Shown here: positions 40,553 through 48,826 of the stretch, piece after piece
How the letters are laid out: the number at the start of each line of letters is the position of its first letter
Position numbering within the stretch: the stretch's first letter is position 1
Source: Rathayibacter sp. VKM Ac-2760
GTDB lineage: Bacteria > Actinomycetota > Actinomycetes > Actinomycetales > Microbacteriaceae
Length of the DNA: 64,000 nucleotides
Direction: 5' to 3'
Assembly: GCF_009834185.1 (NCBI RefSeq)
Contig: NZ_CP047173.1
Span: forward strand, 2,914,001 to 2,978,000
Notes under the pieces: generated by a model
Seen by the model: only the letters and a program-made list of their open reading frames with translations
What the model was told of the DNA's origin: nothing
Database searches by the model: none
Made by a program: the position numbers and the translations under genes

Positions 40553-41908
40553 ATGGTCTTCTCGCGTTATTCCGCTCCCGAGTTCGATCCGTACGGCGAC
40601 GCCCGCGCGCTCCCCGGCGAGGAGGACTGGTCGGCGCCCGCTGCCGCCGGCGCCCTCGACGCCGTCGTCGAGCTGCCCGGCTCCAAGTCGCTGACGAACC
40701 GCGAGCTCGTCCTCGCCGCGCTCGCCGGCGCCCCGTCGACCCTGCGGGCGCCCCTGCACTCGCGCGACACGGCGCTGATGATCGACGGCCTGCGCTCGCT
40801 CGGCACGACGATCCGCGAGGAGGGCGCCACCGGCTCCTTCGGCGCCGATCTCGTCGTCGAGCCGGCCGAGGAGCTCTTCGGCTCCACCACGATCGACTGC
40901 GGCCTCGCCGGCACGGTGATGCGCTTCCTGCCGCCGCTCGCCGGGCTCGCGCTCGGGCCGACCACCTTCGACGGCGACGCGTACGCCTACAAGCGCCCGA
41001 TGGGCGCGACGATCGCCTCCCTCCGCTCGCTCGGCGTCGACGTGGCCGACGACGGGCGAGGCTCGCTCCCCTTCACCGTGCACGGCTCCGGCTCGATCCG
41101 CGGCGGCGACGCCGTGGTCGACGCGACCCGCTCGAGCCAGTTCGTCTCGGCCCTGCTGCTGGCCGGCGCGCGCTTCGACGAGGGCCTGCGCCTGGCGCAC
41201 GAGGGCGGCGCGCTGCCGAGCCAGCCGCACATCGACATGACGATCGCGGCGCTCGAGGCCCGGGGAGTGAGCGTGGACGCGTCGATCCCGGGCGCCTGGA
41301 CGATCGCTCCGCAGTCCATCGCCGGAGCCCCCGTCCTGATCGAGCCCGACCTCTCCAACGCCGCGCCGTTCCTCGCCGCCGCGCTGGTCACCGGCGGCAC
41401 CGTCCGGTTCCGGCACTGGCCGGCCGAGACGACGCAGGTCGGCGCGCATCTGGAGCGGATCCTCCCGCTGTTCGGCGCGACGGTCGAGCGCGACGGCGAC
41501 GACCTCGTCGTCCGCGGGGGCGACGAGATCCTCGGCGTCGACCTCGACCTCTCGGAGGGCGGCGAGCTCGCCCCCGCCCTCGCGGCCCTGGCCTCGCTCG
41601 CAAGCGGCCCGAGCACGCTGACCGGCATCGGCCACATCCGCCACCACGAGACCGACCGCCTCGCCGCCCTCGCGGCCGAGATCAACGGCCTCGGCGGCGC
41701 CGTCACCGAGCTGGAGGACGGCCTGCGCATCGAGCCCGCACCGCTGCACGCGGGCCGCTGGCGCACCTACTCCGACCACCGCATGGCGCACGCCGGCGCG
41801 CTGATCGGCCTTGCCGTGCCGGGCGTCGCGATCGAGGACATCGCGACCACCTCGAAGACCCTCCCGCAGTTCCCCGAGCTCTGGACCGCACTCGCGGGCG
41901 CGGTCTGA
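40553..41908 (+). CDS. aroA: 3-phosphoshikimate 1-carboxyvinyltransferase (EPSP synthase)
   Basis: A 451-aa enzyme of the shikimate pathway that joins PEP and shikimate-3-phosphate. The N-terminal ELPGSKSLTNRELVLAALA carries the catalytic Lys, GLAGTVMRFLPPLAGLA is the hinge region, and the C-terminal TYSDHRMAHAGALIGL block is intact. It is the first gene of an operon with rsgA (3-nt gap) and a peroxiredoxin gene, and it is divergent from sigH. In M. tuberculosis sigH, aroA and rsgA are neighbours as well. Confidence 0.96.
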   Translation: MVFSRYSAPEFDPYGDARALPGEEDWSAPAAAGALDAVVELPGSKSLTNRELVLAALAGAPSTLRAPLHSRDTALMIDGLRSLGTTIREEGATGSFGADLVVEPAEELFGSTTIDCGLAGTVMRFLPPLAGLALGPTTFDGDAYAYKRPMGATIASLRSLGVDVADDGRGSLPFTVHGSGSIRGGDAVVDATRSSQFVSALLLAGARFDEGLRLAHEGGALPSQPHIDMTIAALEARGVSVDASIPGAWTIAPQSIAGAPVLIEPDLSNAAPFLAAALVTGGTVRFRHWPAETTQVGAHLERILPLFGATVERDGDDLVVRGGDEILGVDLDLSEGGELAPALAALASLASGPSTLTGIGHIRHHETDRLAALAAEINGLGGAVTELEDGLRIEPAPLHAGRWRTYSDHRMAHAGALIGLAVPGVAIEDIATTSKTLPQFPELWTALAGAV

Positions 41909-41911
41909 CCC

Positions 41912-42988
41912 GTGTCCTGGTGGACGGACAGCGGGCTCGACGCCGACGGCGTGCTCGACGACTTCGACGGCTACGACGAGTCGGACGCCCGGGTGCGGCC
42001 GAACCCGAAGGGGACCAAGCCGCGCACGAAGAACCGGCCGGCCTACGAGGACGCCGAGATCGCGATGGTCCTCGGCGTCGACCGCGGCCGCTACACGGTG
42101 ATGATCGGCGACGGCACGCCCGAGGAGCACGAGTTCACCGCGGCGCGCGCCCGGGAGCTGCGCAAGCAGGCGATCGTCCCCGGTGACCGGGTCGACGTGG
42201 TCGGCGACTCCAGCGGCGACGAGGGCACCCTGGCCCGCATCGTCCGGATCCGCGAGCGCTCGACCCTGCTGCGCCGCAGCGCCGACGACACCGACGCCAT
42301 CGAGCGCGTGATCGTCGCCAACGCCGACCAGATGGTCTGCGTCGTCGCCGCCGCCGACCCGGAGCCGCGCACCCGCCTCGTCGACCGCTACCTGGTCGCC
42401 GCCTTCGACGCCGGGATCACCCCGATGCTCTGCATCACCAAGACCGACCTCGCCGACCCGGCGCCGTTCCTCCGCAACTTCGAGGGCCTCGATCTGCGGG
42501 TCTTCCTCTCCAGCCAGGACGAGCCGCCCGTCGACGAGATCGCCGAGGCGCTCCTCGGCCACGAGACCGTCGTCGTCGGCCACTCCGGAGTGGGCAAGTC
42601 CACCCTCGTGAACAAGCTCGTCCCCGACGCGCACCGGGCGATCGGCCGCGTCAACACGGTGACCGGGCGCGGCCGGCACACCTCCTCCTCCACCGTCTCG
42701 CTGCGCGTCGAGCGCGGCGACCGGCACGGCTGGGTGATCGACACCCCGGGCGTGCGCTCCTTCGGCCTCGGCCATGTGAACACCGACAACATCCTCGGCG
42801 CCTTCACCACGCTCGCCGTGCTCGCCGAGGACTGCCCGCGCGGCTGCACACACCTCCCCGACTCCCCCGACTGCGCGATCATCGAGGCCGTCGAGGGCGG
42901 GCTGCTCGGCGCGAGCGGGCCGGAGCGCCTGGACTCGCTGCAGCGCCTCCTCACCACCTTCGCCACCAACGACGGAAGCAGACGATGA
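41912..42988 (+). CDS. rsgA: Ribosome small subunit-dependent GTPase A (RsgA)
   Basis: A 358-aa circularly permuted GTPase that helps mature the 30S subunit. An N-terminal OB fold leads into the G domain in permuted order: the G4 motif CITKTDL, then G1 GHSGVGKSTL, then G3 DTPG. A zinc cluster follows with CPRGCTHLPDSPDC. The first 45 residues are a charged actinobacterial extension. The GTG start is 3 nt after the aroA stop, and the end overlaps the peroxiredoxin start (ATGA). Confidence 0.95.
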   Translation: MSWWTDSGLDADGVLDDFDGYDESDARVRPNPKGTKPRTKNRPAYEDAEIAMVLGVDRGRYTVMIGDGTPEEHEFTAARARELRKQAIVPGDRVDVVGDSSGDEGTLARIVRIRERSTLLRRSADDTDAIERVIVANADQMVCVVAAADPEPRTRLVDRYLVAAFDAGITPMLCITKTDLADPAPFLRNFEGLDLRVFLSSQDEPPVDEIAEALLGHETVVVGHSGVGKSTLVNKLVPDAHRAIGRVNTVTGRGRHTSSSTVSLRVERGDRHGWVIDTPGVRSFGLGHVNTDNILGAFTTLAVLAEDCPRGCTHLPDSPDCAIIEAVEGGLLGASGPERLDSLQRLLTTFATNDGSRR

Positions 42989-43488
42989 CCGACACCGCCC
43001 TCCCCCCGATCCCCGTCGACGAGCGCCTCGCCGCGGGCGACGCCGCCCCCGACTTCACGCTGCCCGACCAGGACGGCCGCCCGGTCGCGCTCGCGGAGCT
43101 CCGCGGCCGCCGCGTCATCCTGTTCTTCTACCCGCAGGCGGACACCCCCGGCTGCACCACGGAGGCGTGCGACTTCCGCGACAGCACCGCGGCACTCCAG
43201 GCCGCCGGCTACGAGGTGCTCGGCGTCTCGCGCGACGCCCCGGAGGCGCTGCGCCGCTGGGCGGACGAGCACGGCCTCGCCTACCCGCTGCTCAGCGACC
43301 CGGACCTGACCGTGCACCGCGCCTACGGCGTCTGGGGCGAGAAGAACAACTACGGCAAGACGATCGTCGGCGTCCTCCGCTCGACCTTCGTCGTCGGCCC
43401 CGAGGGCGCGCTCGAGTTCGCCCAGTACGGCGTCCGCGCCACCGGCCACGTGCAGGCGCTGCGCAAGAAGCTCAAGCTCACGGCCTAG
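42985..43488 (+). CDS. bcp: Thiol peroxidase of the BCP/PrxQ family
   Basis: A 167-aa peroxiredoxin. The active-site block YPQADTPGCTTEACDFRD has the peroxidatic Cys (about 51) and the resolving Cys five residues on, as in atypical 2-Cys PrxQ enzymes. It reduces hydroperoxides with thioredoxin. The ATG overlaps the rsgA stop (ATGA). Its stop overlaps that of the convergent aldo/keto reductase gene by 4 nt. A peroxidase beside sigH-rsrA fits an oxidative-stress neighbourhood, though it is not in that operon. Confidence 0.95.
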   Translation: MTDTALPPIPVDERLAAGDAAPDFTLPDQDGRPVALAELRGRRVILFFYPQADTPGCTTEACDFRDSTAALQAAGYEVLGVSRDAPEALRRWADEHGLAYPLLSDPDLTVHRAYGVWGEKNNYGKTIVGVLRSTFVVGPEGALEFAQYGVRATGHVQALRKKLKLTA

Positions 43489-44462
43489 AAGCCCTCGTTG
43501 AAGCGCGGGGCGTAGTCGGCGCCGAGCGCGTCGAGCTCCTCGGCCGTGAGCTCGAACTCGGCGGAGGCGACCGCGTCCTCGAGGTGCTGCATCTTCGTGG
43601 CGCCGACGATCGGGGCGGTCACCGCCTCCTGCTGGCGCACCCAGGCGAGGGCGACCTGGGCGCGTGGGACGCCGCGCTCCGCCGCGATGCGCTCGACGGT
43701 GCCTGCCGTGCGCCGGTCCGCCTCCTCCTGCTGGTGGTAGAGCGTCTTGCCGTAGAGGTCGGTCTCGGTGCGTGAGGTGGTCGCGTCCCAGTCGCGGGTG
43801 AGGCGGCCGCGGGCCAGCGGCGACCACGGGATGACGCCGACGCCCTGGTCGAGGCAGAACGGGTGCAGCTCGCGCTCGTCCTCGCGCTGGATCAGGTTGT
43901 ACTGGTCCTGCATCGAGACGAAGCGGGTCCAGCCGCCGAGGTCCGCGGTGTACTGCGCCTTCGCGAACTGCCAGGCCCACATGCTCGACGCGCCGATGTA
44001 GCGGGCCTTGCCCGAGCGGACGATGTCGTGGAGCGTCTCCATCGTCTCCTCGATCGGCGTCTCCGGGTCCCAGCGGTGGATCTGGTAGAGGTCGACGTAG
44101 TCGGTCCCGAGGCGGCGGAGGCTGTCGTCGATCGCGCTGAGGACGTGCCGGCGCGAGAGGCCGCCGCCGTTCGCACCCGGGCGCATCGTGCCGTGCACCT
44201 TGGTCGCGATCACGACCTCCTCGCGGACCGCGAAGTCGGCGAGCGCCCGGCCGACGAACTCCTCGCTCGTGCCGTCGGAGTAGACGTCGGCGGTGTCGAA
44301 GGTGGTGATGCCCAGATCGAGAGCCCGGCGGAGGAAGGGCCGCGACTCCTCCTCCCCCATGCTCCAGCCGTGCGCGCCGCGATCGGGAGCGCCGAAGCTC
44401 ATGCAGCCGAGGATGATCGAGGAGACCTGGAGGCCGCTGGTGCCGAGTCTGGTGGAGTCCAT
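43485..44462 (-). CDS. Aldo/keto reductase
   Basis: A 325-aa NADPH-dependent reductase of the YajO/Tas-like branch. The catalytic tetrad is visible: Asp and Tyr in DTADVYSDGTSEEFVGRAL, Lys in VVIATKVHG, and His in LYQIHRWD. RLGTSGLQVSSIILGCMSFG is the family start. The cofactor segment PIVGATKMQHLEDAV is present. The substrate is unknown. The ATG lies 6 nt after TAGCGT, and its stop codon interlocks with that of the peroxiredoxin gene. Confidence 0.92.
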   Translation of the reverse strand: MDSTRLGTSGLQVSSIILGCMSFGAPDRGAHGWSMGEEESRPFLRRALDLGITTFDTADVYSDGTSEEFVGRALADFAVREEVVIATKVHGTMRPGANGGGLSRRHVLSAIDDSLRRLGTDYVDLYQIHRWDPETPIEETMETLHDIVRSGKARYIGASSMWAWQFAKAQYTADLGGWTRFVSMQDQYNLIQREDERELHPFCLDQGVGVIPWSPLARGRLTRDWDATTSRTETDLYGKTLYHQQEEADRRTAGTVERIAAERGVPRAQVALAWVRQQEAVTAPIVGATKMQHLEDAVASAEFELTAEELDALGADYAPRFNEGF

Positions 44463-44468
44463 GCCTCG

Positions 44469-44474
44469 ACGCTA
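44469..44474 (-). promoter_or_regulatory. -10 hexamer TAGCGT, leaderless start of the aldo/keto reductase gene
   Basis: TAGCGT on the minus strand, 6 nt, then the ATG. No ribosome-binding site lies between them. Confidence 0.55.
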
Positions 44475-44501
44475 GCCGACGGAGGCCGGGCGGAGCAGGG
44501 G

Positions 44502-44936
44502 CTAGACGGCCCCGGTATCGCGACGGGTCGCCGCGACGACACTCGGCAGGAAGAGCAGCACCACGGCCAGCAGGGCGGGCGCCAGCAGCGCCCAGCCGAC
44601 GTCCGGCACGGCGTACTGGCCCTGGAAGGCGCCGAGGGCGACGGCCATCAGCACGAGCTGGACGGTGAGGGCCGAGGCGCGGATCCAGCTGCGCCGGCGG
44701 GCTGTGCCAACGGTGGTCGCGGCGACCCAGGCGAGGGCGATGACGGAGAGGACGACGATCGCGATGCCGCCGCCGACCGTGTCGGGACGGGTGGTGAGGA
44801 GCTCGATGACCAGCCACCCGGTGACGCACGCCACGGCCACCGTCTCCAGCGCCAGGACGGCGACGAGGAGCAGGAGTCCGAGGGGACGCGCACCGCTTCC
44901 CGGCCTGGTCGGAGGCCGATTCCCGTCCATCATCAC
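44502..44936 (-). CDS. Four-helix membrane protein of unknown function
   Basis: A 144-aa protein that I cannot assign to a family. It has four hydrophobic helices (about residues 16-38, 48-68, 80-100 and 110-130), a Pro/Gly-rich N-terminus (MDGNRPPTRPGSGARP) and a short charged tail (ATRRDTGAV). Two adjacent ATG codons (44936 and 44933) are possible starts. A longer upstream reading is rejected because it is low-complexity and crosses the promoter region. It probably has its own promoter in the 350-bp gap before whiB1. Confidence 0.6.
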   Translation of the reverse strand: MMMDGNRPPTRPGSGARPLGLLLLVAVLALETVAVACVTGWLVIELLTTRPDTVGGGIAIVVLSVIALAWVAATTVGTARRRSWIRASALTVQLVLMAVALGAFQGQYAVPDVGWALLAPALLAVVLLFLPSVVAATRRDTGAV

Positions 44937-45289
44937 AGCGGTATCCCATCCAGCACTCTTGATTCGAGCCTGCCTCCGTGACAGGCTAGTGCAGTTCGTT
45001 TCACCGCTCACAGGGTCGTGGGTTTCCGCCGATGTGAACAACCCGATCCAGCCGCGCCGCGAGGCACGAGTGCGAGCGGGGTGTCCTCCATCGGGAAGAA
45101 CCGAGCGCCGTCCGGCCCGTCCCGAACCGCCTCGCGCAACTGCGCGAGGTCTCGTGGCGTGCGCGGGAGCAGGTGCTCGGTGCATGCCGAGGGGCCAGGG
45201 CAACCGCCCGATCCGCCGGTGTGACTCGATCATCCCACCCGAACACTGCGTGGTTCCTCCACGCACGCTGTCACACAAGGAGCACCTGC
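44937..45289. other. Intergenic region of about 350 bp upstream of whiB1
   Basis: Divergent control region between the four-helix protein gene and whiB1. It contains an inverted repeat AGCCTG...CAGGCT, a strong hairpin at 45130-45149 and a TGTGA half-site near 45220. Closer to whiB1, AACACT and an AAGGAG ribosome site give that gene a leader. I see no supported gene in it. Confidence 0.5.
45130..45149. promoter_or_regulatory. Perfect 8-bp hairpin upstream of whiB1
   Basis: CCTCGCGC, loop AACT, GCGCGAGG. It lies about 140 nt before the whiB1 ATG and could be an operator or the end of a short leader transcript. No partner is known to me. Confidence 0.35.
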
Positions 45290-45538
45290 ATGGACTGGCG
45301 CGACAAGGCCGCTTGCCTCACCGCTGACCCCGAGCTTTTCTTCCCGGTCGGCAACACCGGACCCGCCGTCGACCAGATCGAGAAGGCGAAGACGGTCTGC
45401 GGTCGCTGCACCGTCACGGAGGTGTGCCTCCAGTACGCCCTCGAGACCGGTCAGGACTCGGGCGTCTGGGGCGGCCTCAGCGAGGACGAGCGCCGCGCCC
45501 TCAAGCGCCGCGCCGCCCGCGCCCGCCGCGCCTCCTAG
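45290..45538 (+). CDS. whiB1: WhiB1-type iron-sulfur transcriptional regulator
   Basis: An 82-aa Wbl protein. Four cysteines (about residues 9, 37, 40 and 46) would hold a [4Fe-4S] cluster, followed by the GVWGG turn and a basic tail (RRALKRRAARARRAS). The start MDWRDKAAC and the segment PELFFPVGNTGPA match mycobacterial WhiB1, an essential NO-responsive regulator that binds the housekeeping sigma factor. AAGGAG is 7 nt before the ATG, which excludes longer starts. Its neighbour pdtaS is also its neighbour in M. tuberculosis. Confidence 0.95.
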   Translation: MDWRDKAACLTADPELFFPVGNTGPAVDQIEKAKTVCGRCTVTEVCLQYALETGQDSGVWGGLSEDERRALKRRAARARRAS

Positions 45539-45570
45539 CGCTCAGCACTCCGTCGCGCTCCGGCGCACAC

Positions 45571-45602
45571 CGACCCCCGCTCGCCCTCGGCAGCGGGGGT
45601 CG
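45571..45602. terminator. Bidirectional terminator between whiB1 and pdtaS
   Basis: CGACCCCCGCT and AGCGGGGGTCG form 11 perfect pairs around a 10-nt loop, 33 nt after the whiB1 stop and between convergent genes. Confidence 0.75.
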
Positions 45603-45637
45603 CGTCGTCTCCGGCGCGACCCGATCGATCGCGCCGA

Positions 45638-47137
45638 TCAGGCCCGCGGGCTCGTCAGCCAGCGCAGCGGCACCTCGATGGTGACCTCGGTGCCGCGGCC
45701 GACGAGCGTGTGCCAGTCGATCGTGCCGCCGAGCTCGCCCTGGATCAGGGTGCGCACGATCTGCGTGCCGAGTCCCGAGCCGACCTTGCCCTCCGGCAGG
45801 CCGACCCCCGTGTCGCGGACCTTCACCGTGAGCTCGTCGTCGCCGCGAGTCGCGACGATCTCGACGTCGCCCTCCCGGCCGGCCAGGCCGTGCTCGACCG
45901 CGTTGGTGACGAGCTCCGTCAGCGCCAGCGCGAGCGGAGTGGCGTACTCGCTCGGCAGGTCGCCGAAGCTGCCGGTGAAGGTGGGGTGCACGGTCGTGTT
46001 GTGCGTCGACGCGACCTCGGCGATGAGCAGCAGCACGCGGTCGAACACCGCGTCGAAGTCGACGTTCTGCGCGAGCCCCTCGGAGAGGGTGTCGTGCACG
46101 ACCGCGATCGCGGCGACGCGGCGCATGGCCTGCGTGAGCGCCTCGCGGGCGAGATCGGAGTGGGTGCGGCGGGCCTGGATCCGCAGCAGCGACGCGACCG
46201 TCTGCAGGTTGTTCTTCACCCGGTGGTGGATCTCGCGGATCGTCGCGTCCTTGGTGATCAGCTCCCGCTCCTGGTGGCGCAGCTCGGTCACGTCGCGGCA
46301 GAGCACGACGGCGCCGACCCGCTCCCCCCGGTCGCGGATCGGGATCGCGCGCAGCGAGACGGTGACGCCCCGCGCCTCGATGTCGGTCCGCCAGGGCGCC
46401 CGGCCGGTGACCACCAGCGGCAGCGATTCGTCGATGACGACCTTGCCCGCGACGAGACCGGTCGTGACCTCGGCGAGCGACTCGCCCTCGAGCTCGTCGG
46501 CGAAGCCGATCCGGTTGAACGCCGAGAGGGCGTTGGGGCTGGCGAAGGTGGTGATGCCGTCGACGTCGAGGCGGATCAGGCCGTCCGAGGCGCGCGGGGC
46601 GCCGCGGCGGGGACCGGTCGGCGCGCCCAGGTCCGGGAAGTCGCCCGAGGCGATCATCGAGAAGAGGTCGTTCGCGCAGTCGTTGAAGGTCAGCTCCTGG
46701 CGGCTGGGCGTGCGCGTCTCGCTGAGGTTCGTGTGCCGGGTGAGGACCGCGATCGGCTGGTCCGTCGTCGCGGTGTCCGAGCCGCCGAGGCGCCGGATGA
46801 CGGGGACGGCGCGCACCCGGGTCGGCGTCTCCTCGAACCAGTCCGGCGCCGAGGTGTCGACGATGCGCGCGGTGGCGAACGCCTCCGCGACCTGCGCGCG
46901 CCACTCCGCCTTGATCCTCTGCCCGACGAAGTCGCGGTAGAAGAGCGTCGCCGCGCTCGAGGGCCGGGCGTGCGCGACGGCGACGAAGCCGCCCTCCGCG
47001 GTCGGCACCCAGAGCACGATGTCGGCGAACGCGAGGTCGGCGAGCAGCTGCAGATCGCCGACGAGGAGGTGCAGCCATTCGACGTCCGCGTCCGTGGAGC
47101 GGCCGTGGGAGAGGACGAGGTCACTGAGGGTGGACAC
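45638..47137 (-). CDS. pdtaS: PdtaS-type sensor histidine kinase
   Basis: A 499-aa soluble kinase without membrane helices. An N-terminal GAF-like domain (about 1-150, opening LSDLVLSHGRSTDADVEWLHLLVGDLQ) and a PAS domain (about 180-290) precede a HisKA_2 dimerisation domain with IREIHHRVKNNLQTVASLLR. The HATPase domain has LTELVTNAVEHG, DTGVGLP and GSGLGTQIV. It is the partner of the RNA-binding antiterminator PdtaR in mycobacteria; PdtaR is not in this window. The GTG start follows TAGGCT by 6 nt. Confidence 0.93.
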   Translation of the reverse strand: MSTLSDLVLSHGRSTDADVEWLHLLVGDLQLLADLAFADIVLWVPTAEGGFVAVAHARPSSAATLFYRDFVGQRIKAEWRAQVAEAFATARIVDTSAPDWFEETPTRVRAVPVIRRLGGSDTATTDQPIAVLTRHTNLSETRTPSRQELTFNDCANDLFSMIASGDFPDLGAPTGPRRGAPRASDGLIRLDVDGITTFASPNALSAFNRIGFADELEGESLAEVTTGLVAGKVVIDESLPLVVTGRAPWRTDIEARGVTVSLRAIPIRDRGERVGAVVLCRDVTELRHQERELITKDATIREIHHRVKNNLQTVASLLRIQARRTHSDLAREALTQAMRRVAAIAVVHDTLSEGLAQNVDFDAVFDRVLLLIAEVASTHNTTVHPTFTGSFGDLPSEYATPLALALTELVTNAVEHGLAGREGDVEIVATRGDDELTVKVRDTGVGLPEGKVGSGLGTQIVRTLIQGELGGTIDWHTLVGRGTEVTIEVPLRWLTSPRA

Positions 47138-47143
47138 CCGACA

Positions 47144-47149
47144 AGCCTA
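47144..47149 (-). promoter_or_regulatory. -10 hexamer TAGGCT, leaderless start of pdtaS
   Basis: TAGGCT on the minus strand, 6 nt, then the GTG of pdtaS. Confidence 0.55.
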
Positions 47150-47194
47150 GGCGCCGTCGTCGCGCGCACCGCACCTGCGGCACCCCGCGCCCGG

Positions 47195-47203
47195 TTATCC
47201 ACA
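47195..47203 (+). promoter_or_regulatory. Perfect DnaA-box match (TTATCCACA)
   Basis: The exact consensus TTATCCACA lies between pdtaS and the Rv3235-family gene. I noticed no second copy on either strand, so this is not an origin, but it could bind DnaA and affect either promoter. Confidence 0.45.
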
Positions 47204-47280
47204 GTCCTGCTCCCCGTCCGACATGAGCATCGCTCGGCTGCTTCGATGAGGGCACTCGTCCTGCCTTTGGAGCACGCCGC

Positions 47281-47736
47281 ATGATCCATCCCACCCACGC
47301 GTTCGACTACCGCAGCCTGCCGCTGGAGGCGGAGGCGGTGCTCCCCGCGACGCCGGCCGCGGCGTTCTTCGCTCCGCAGCCGGCGACGCGGGCCGAGCTG
47401 CCCGATCCCGAGCCGATCCTCCACTGCCTCACCCTGCTCGTGGTCGAGGTGCTCGGCGGCTCGCGCGAGATCGACCAGCTGGCGAGGTGGCTGAGCGACG
47501 ACGTCTACCGGCACCTGCAGAAGCGGGTGGTGATGGCCGCCCGCGCCCGGAGCGCGAAGGGCCGCTCGACGCAGCGCATCCCGTTCACCGTCGGCCGGGT
47601 GGTGATCACGGAGCCGCGGGACGGCATCGTCGAGGCCGTCGTCCTCGTGCACAACCGGGTGCGCACCCGGGCGGTCGCCATCCGGCTGGAGGGCACGGAC
47701 GCCCGCTGGCGCGCGACGGCGATCAACGTGCTGTGA
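47281..47736 (+). CDS. Rv3235-family protein
   Basis: A 151-aa protein matching the actinobacterial Rv3235 family (DUF6459-like). The first 45 residues are Pro/Ala-rich. A compact domain from about 55 follows, with LARWLSDDVYRHLQKR and the hallmark end VGRVVITEPRDGIVEAVVLVHNRVRTRAVAIRLEG-x-RWRATAINVL. The function is unknown; in actinobacteria it usually lies near secA, as here (secA is 6.5 kb downstream, beyond an inserted sugar cassette). GGAG lies 7 nt before the ATG. Confidence 0.85.
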   Translation: MIHPTHAFDYRSLPLEAEAVLPATPAAAFFAPQPATRAELPDPEPILHCLTLLVVEVLGGSREIDQLARWLSDDVYRHLQKRVVMAARARSAKGRSTQRIPFTVGRVVITEPRDGIVEAVVLVHNRVRTRAVAIRLEGTDARWRATAINVL

Positions 47737-47770
47737 GGCGGGTCGGCGCTCGCGGGTCAGTACTCGAGGG

Positions 47771-48619
47771 TCAGCGCTCGCGGGCGGGAGCCACCGGTGG
47801 CAGCACCACCTGCACGCCCTTCTCGCGCAGCGCGTCCTCGAGCTCCGGCGGCGGCGGCGCGTCGGTGACGAGGTAGTCGGCCCGGCCGAGCTCCGCCACC
47901 TGGGCGAAGAGGGTGCGGCCGAACTTGGTCTGGTCGGCCAGGATCGCCACCCGCTCGCAGCGCGCGATCATCTCGCTCATCATCACGCCCTCCGCCAGGT
48001 TGCTGGTCGAGTAGCCGTACTCCGCGGACACGGCGCCGACGGAGATCAGTCCGATGTCGCAGTGCAGATCGACGGCACCGCCCGGCTCCGCGGCGGCGAA
48101 GCCCACCGGCCCGACCGTCGACTGGCCGCCGAGGCGGACCGCACCGCCGAAGACGAAGAGGTCGCGGCAGGTCTTCGAGCCGATCTCGGCGGGGACGCGC
48201 AGATTGTTCGTCGCGATGGTCAGCTCACGATGATCGTTTAGGTGCCGGACGACGGCCAGGGAGGTGGTGCCGGCGTTCAGCATCACGACCGCTCCGTTCT
48301 CGACGAGGCCGGCGGCGAGCGCGCCGATCTTCTCCTTCGCGCCGCGCTGGATGCCGAGACGCACGTCCAGGCGCTTCTCCGTGGCGGGCATCACCGAGAG
48401 GCTCACCGCGCCGCCGTGCGTGCGGACGAGGTAGCCGTCCGCGTCGAGCTGATCGAGATCGCGACGCACGGTGTCGGCCGAGACGGCGAACCGTCGGGCG
48501 AGCGTCGTGACCGTGACCTCGCCCGCCTCGGCGACGTAGGCGGCCAGATCGGCCTTCCGGCCGGCCGGCAGACGGAGCGGGACGTCGTTCGCGGCGGGGA
48601 CTTCGTCGGTGTCGGGCAT
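47771..48619 (-). CDS. DeoR/GlpR-family transcriptional repressor
   Basis: A 282-aa regulator. An N-terminal DeoR helix-turn-helix (ADLAAYVAEAGEVTVTTLARRFAVSADTVRRDLDQLDADG, about 25-65) is followed by the sugar-phosphate-binding DeoRC domain with LNAGTTSLAVVRHL and VAILADQTKFGR. Such proteins respond to phosphorylated sugars. It is divergent from the ABC importer-aldolase-kinase operon, so it is the likely repressor of that operon. Repeated TTCTTGC elements at the operon promoter are candidate operators. Confidence 0.93.
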   Translation of the reverse strand: MPDTDEVPAANDVPLRLPAGRKADLAAYVAEAGEVTVTTLARRFAVSADTVRRDLDQLDADGYLVRTHGGAVSLSVMPATEKRLDVRLGIQRGAKEKIGALAAGLVENGAVVMLNAGTTSLAVVRHLNDHRELTIATNNLRVPAEIGSKTCRDLFVFGGAVRLGGQSTVGPVGFAAAEPGGAVDLHCDIGLISVGAVSAEYGYSTSNLAEGVMMSEMIARCERVAILADQTKFGRTLFAQVAELGRADYLVTDAPPPPELEDALREKGVQVVLPPVAPARER

Positions 48620-48720
48620 GGGGGTTGTCTAACACCGCCGTGCCGGATCCTGCAACTTGTCGCGTGCACCGGGCGGCCGATCCTGCGATCTGGGCCGCGT
48701 TTGTCGCACATCTCGGCAAT

Positions 48721-48783
48721 TTCTTGCCGGTTCTTGCATGACCACGCACTGCCGGGTACATTCGCAGAACACAAGCGCAAGAA
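48721..48783 (+). promoter_or_regulatory. Candidate DeoR operators at the sugar operon promoter
   Basis: TTCTTGC occurs at 48721 and 48731, exactly 10 bp apart, and its reverse complement GCAAGAA lies at 48777-48783. The direct pair overlaps the -35 element and the inverted copy lies just after the expected start of transcription. This suits binding on one face of the helix or looping by a DeoR-type tetramer. Confidence 0.5.
48734..48762 (+). promoter_or_regulatory. Promoter of the sugar operon: TTGCAT, 17 bp, TACATT
   Basis: The -35 TTGCAT (48734-48739) and -10 TACATT (48757-48762) have the ideal 17-bp spacing. This is the only clear two-part housekeeping promoter I found. The leader of about 55 nt carries a GGGAG ribosome site before the ATG at 48827. 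Confidence 0.65.
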
Positions 48784-48826
48784 TGCGCACACAACAGCAG
48801 ATAACTGCAGAGTTGCAGGGAGTGAC

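Noticed and set aside
45200..45240. A CRP-binding site upstream of whiB1
   Set aside because: TGTGA is present near 45220, but the opposite half does not match TCACA at the proper spacing.
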